Shown: positions 6,076 to 6,769 of the stretch, one piece after another
Numbering within the stretch: the stretch's first letter is position 1
Layout of the letters: every line of letters begins with the position of its first letter
Origin: an uncultured Eggerthellaceae bacterium
GTDB lineage: Bacteria > Actinomycetota > Coriobacteriia > Coriobacteriales > Eggerthellaceae
Assembly: GCA_949450265.1 (NCBI GenBank)
Contig: CASTMW010000079.1
Location: forward strand, 1-6,769
Length of the DNA stretch: 6,769 nt
Direction of reading: 5' to 3'
Translations under genes and position numbers: made by a program
Notes under the pieces: generated by a model
The model's database searches: none
What the model saw: only the letters and a program-made list of their open reading frames with translations
Told to the model about the DNA's origin: nothing

Positions 6076-6769
6076 TTGGGAAGCGAGCGCCAGAGCGCCA
6101 GCACGCGCAAGCGCAAAACAGCCAGCCTGCGTGAACGCGTGCGCAACAAGCGGGTTGCAGGCGCGTGCCTGTGCTTTTTGGCGTTGGTGGTGGCGTTCGT
6201 GCTGGGCTTTGCGGTGCGCTCCCAAACCTCGTTCATCCGTTCGTTGGGCTTCCCGGTGGAAGAGGCTTCCAGCCAAGCCACGGCAGCTAGCGACAAGACC
6301 ACCTACGATGCCATCTCGGAGCGCGTGGGCGAGGTGGAGGACATCCTGAAGTCCTATAGCATGGACGAGCTGGACTTGACACAGGCCACCATCAGCATGC
6401 TCGGCGATCTTCTGAAGGCCACGAACGACCCGTATGCTCAGTACTTCGATTCAGCGCGCTACGAGAACTATGTGCAGGAATCCTCGAACCGAAACTATCG
6501 CGGTGTGGGCGTGCTGTTCGGCGAATATGACGGGCGTGCGTACGTCACGGATGTTTTCGAAGGATCCGAGGCCTATGCGATGGGCATCGAACAGGGGGAT
6601 TTCGTCGTTTCTATCAATGGGGATTCCAGCCATGACTGGACCATGGCTGAAACGGTAGGCGTGTTGGACCGCGATGAGGGGGATACCGTGGTCATCACAT
6701 GGATGCGCCCGACGAGCATCGATGCGAAGACTGGCGATGAGTTCACCACTACCTTGGAATGCAAGCGCT
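6076..6769 (+). CDS. Membrane-anchored S41 C-terminal processing peptidase (PDZ domain), C-terminal part missing
   Basis: An open frame of 231 codons runs to the right edge. The product begins with a basic cytoplasmic stretch (1-26), then one membrane segment (about 28-47), which orients the rest outside the cell. NDPYAQYFD (117-125) is typical of the region before the PDZ domain in CtpA/CtpB proteases. The PDZ domain spans about 141-211, with YRGVGVLF, then VFEGSEAYAMGIEQGDFVVSINGD. The Ser-Lys catalytic domain lies beyond the window, so activity cannot be judged. The start is a TTG at 6076 with GGAG (6064-6067) eight bases upstream. An in-frame stop at 6052-6054 leaves no other start before a GTG at 6139, which lacks a ribosome site and would lose most of the basic stretch. 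It lies 13 bases after ftsX, probably in one operon. In Bacillus subtilis a CtpB-type protease gene also follows ftsEX. Confidence 0.9.
   Translation, partial: MGSERQSASTRKRKTASLRERVRNKRVAGACLCFLALVVAFVLGFAVRSQTSFIRSLGFPVEEASSQATAASDKTTYDAISERVGEVEDILKSYSMDELDLTQATISMLGDLLKATNDPYAQYFDSARYENYVQESSNRNYRGVGVLFGEYDGRAYVTDVFEGSEAYAMGIEQGDFVVSINGDSSHDWTMAETVGVLDRDEGDTVVITWMRPTSIDAKTGDEFTTTLECKR

Noticed and set aside
6131..6349. 72-codon plus-strand open frame inside the S41 protease gene
   Set aside because: It is a different frame of the protease gene, whose true frame begins at a TTG and shows the membrane segment and PDZ domain.
1..6769. Mobile elements, CRISPR arrays, tRNA or rRNA genes
   Set aside because: No spaced direct repeats, transposase motifs, terminal inverted repeats or cloverleaf-like sequences were seen on reading both strands.

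Overview
The window reads as a slice of a GC-rich bacterial chromosome. The best guess is a gut-type actinobacterium of the class Coriobacteriia (Eggerthellales-like). This is inferred from high G/C at third codon positions, use of GTG and TTG starts with clear Shine-Dalgarno sequences, TAGAAT-type -10 boxes, an anaerobe-type radical SAM enzyme, a transketolase split into two subunits, and an ftsE-ftsX-S41 protease order. No marker gene fixes the taxon. There is no sign of a mobile element, CRISPR array, tRNA or rRNA.

Layout: bases 1-625 (minus strand) hold most of a class I glutamine amidotransferase-like peptidase C26 gene, cut at the left edge exactly at its catalytic His codon. A 236-base divergent intergenic region (626-861) follows, with several short palindromes and an A+T-rich block. 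Next, on the plus strand, is a 491-codon radical SAM protein of unknown substrate (862-2337), ended by a strong rho-independent terminator (2381-2414). The loop of that terminator seems to contain the -10 box of the next transcription unit. That unit is a translationally coupled pair (ATGA overlap) encoding the N-terminal (2434-3267) and C-terminal (3264-4238) halves of transketolase. An extended -10 sequence overlapping the end of the second half appears to start the cell-division/cell-wall unit: ftsE (4295-5155), ftsX (5148-6062, 8-base overlap), and a membrane-anchored PDZ/S41 C-terminal processing peptidase starting at a TTG codon (6076) and running off the right edge.

How the genes work together: the two transketolase subunits should assemble into one thiamine-diphosphate enzyme of the non-oxidative pentose phosphate pathway. 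FtsE (ATPase) and FtsX (four-helix membrane protein) form the divisome complex that controls peptidoglycan hydrolysis; the adjacent extracytoplasmic protease is a plausible partner in the same process. The amidotransferase and the radical SAM enzyme are divergently transcribed and may share control, but nothing in the sequence proves a common pathway.

Most of the window is recognisable housekeeping content. The least understood parts are the radical SAM protein, the structured divergent intergenic region, the promoter-inside-terminator arrangement at 2369-2414, and the basic N-terminal extension on FtsE. I do not see a clearly new multi-gene system.
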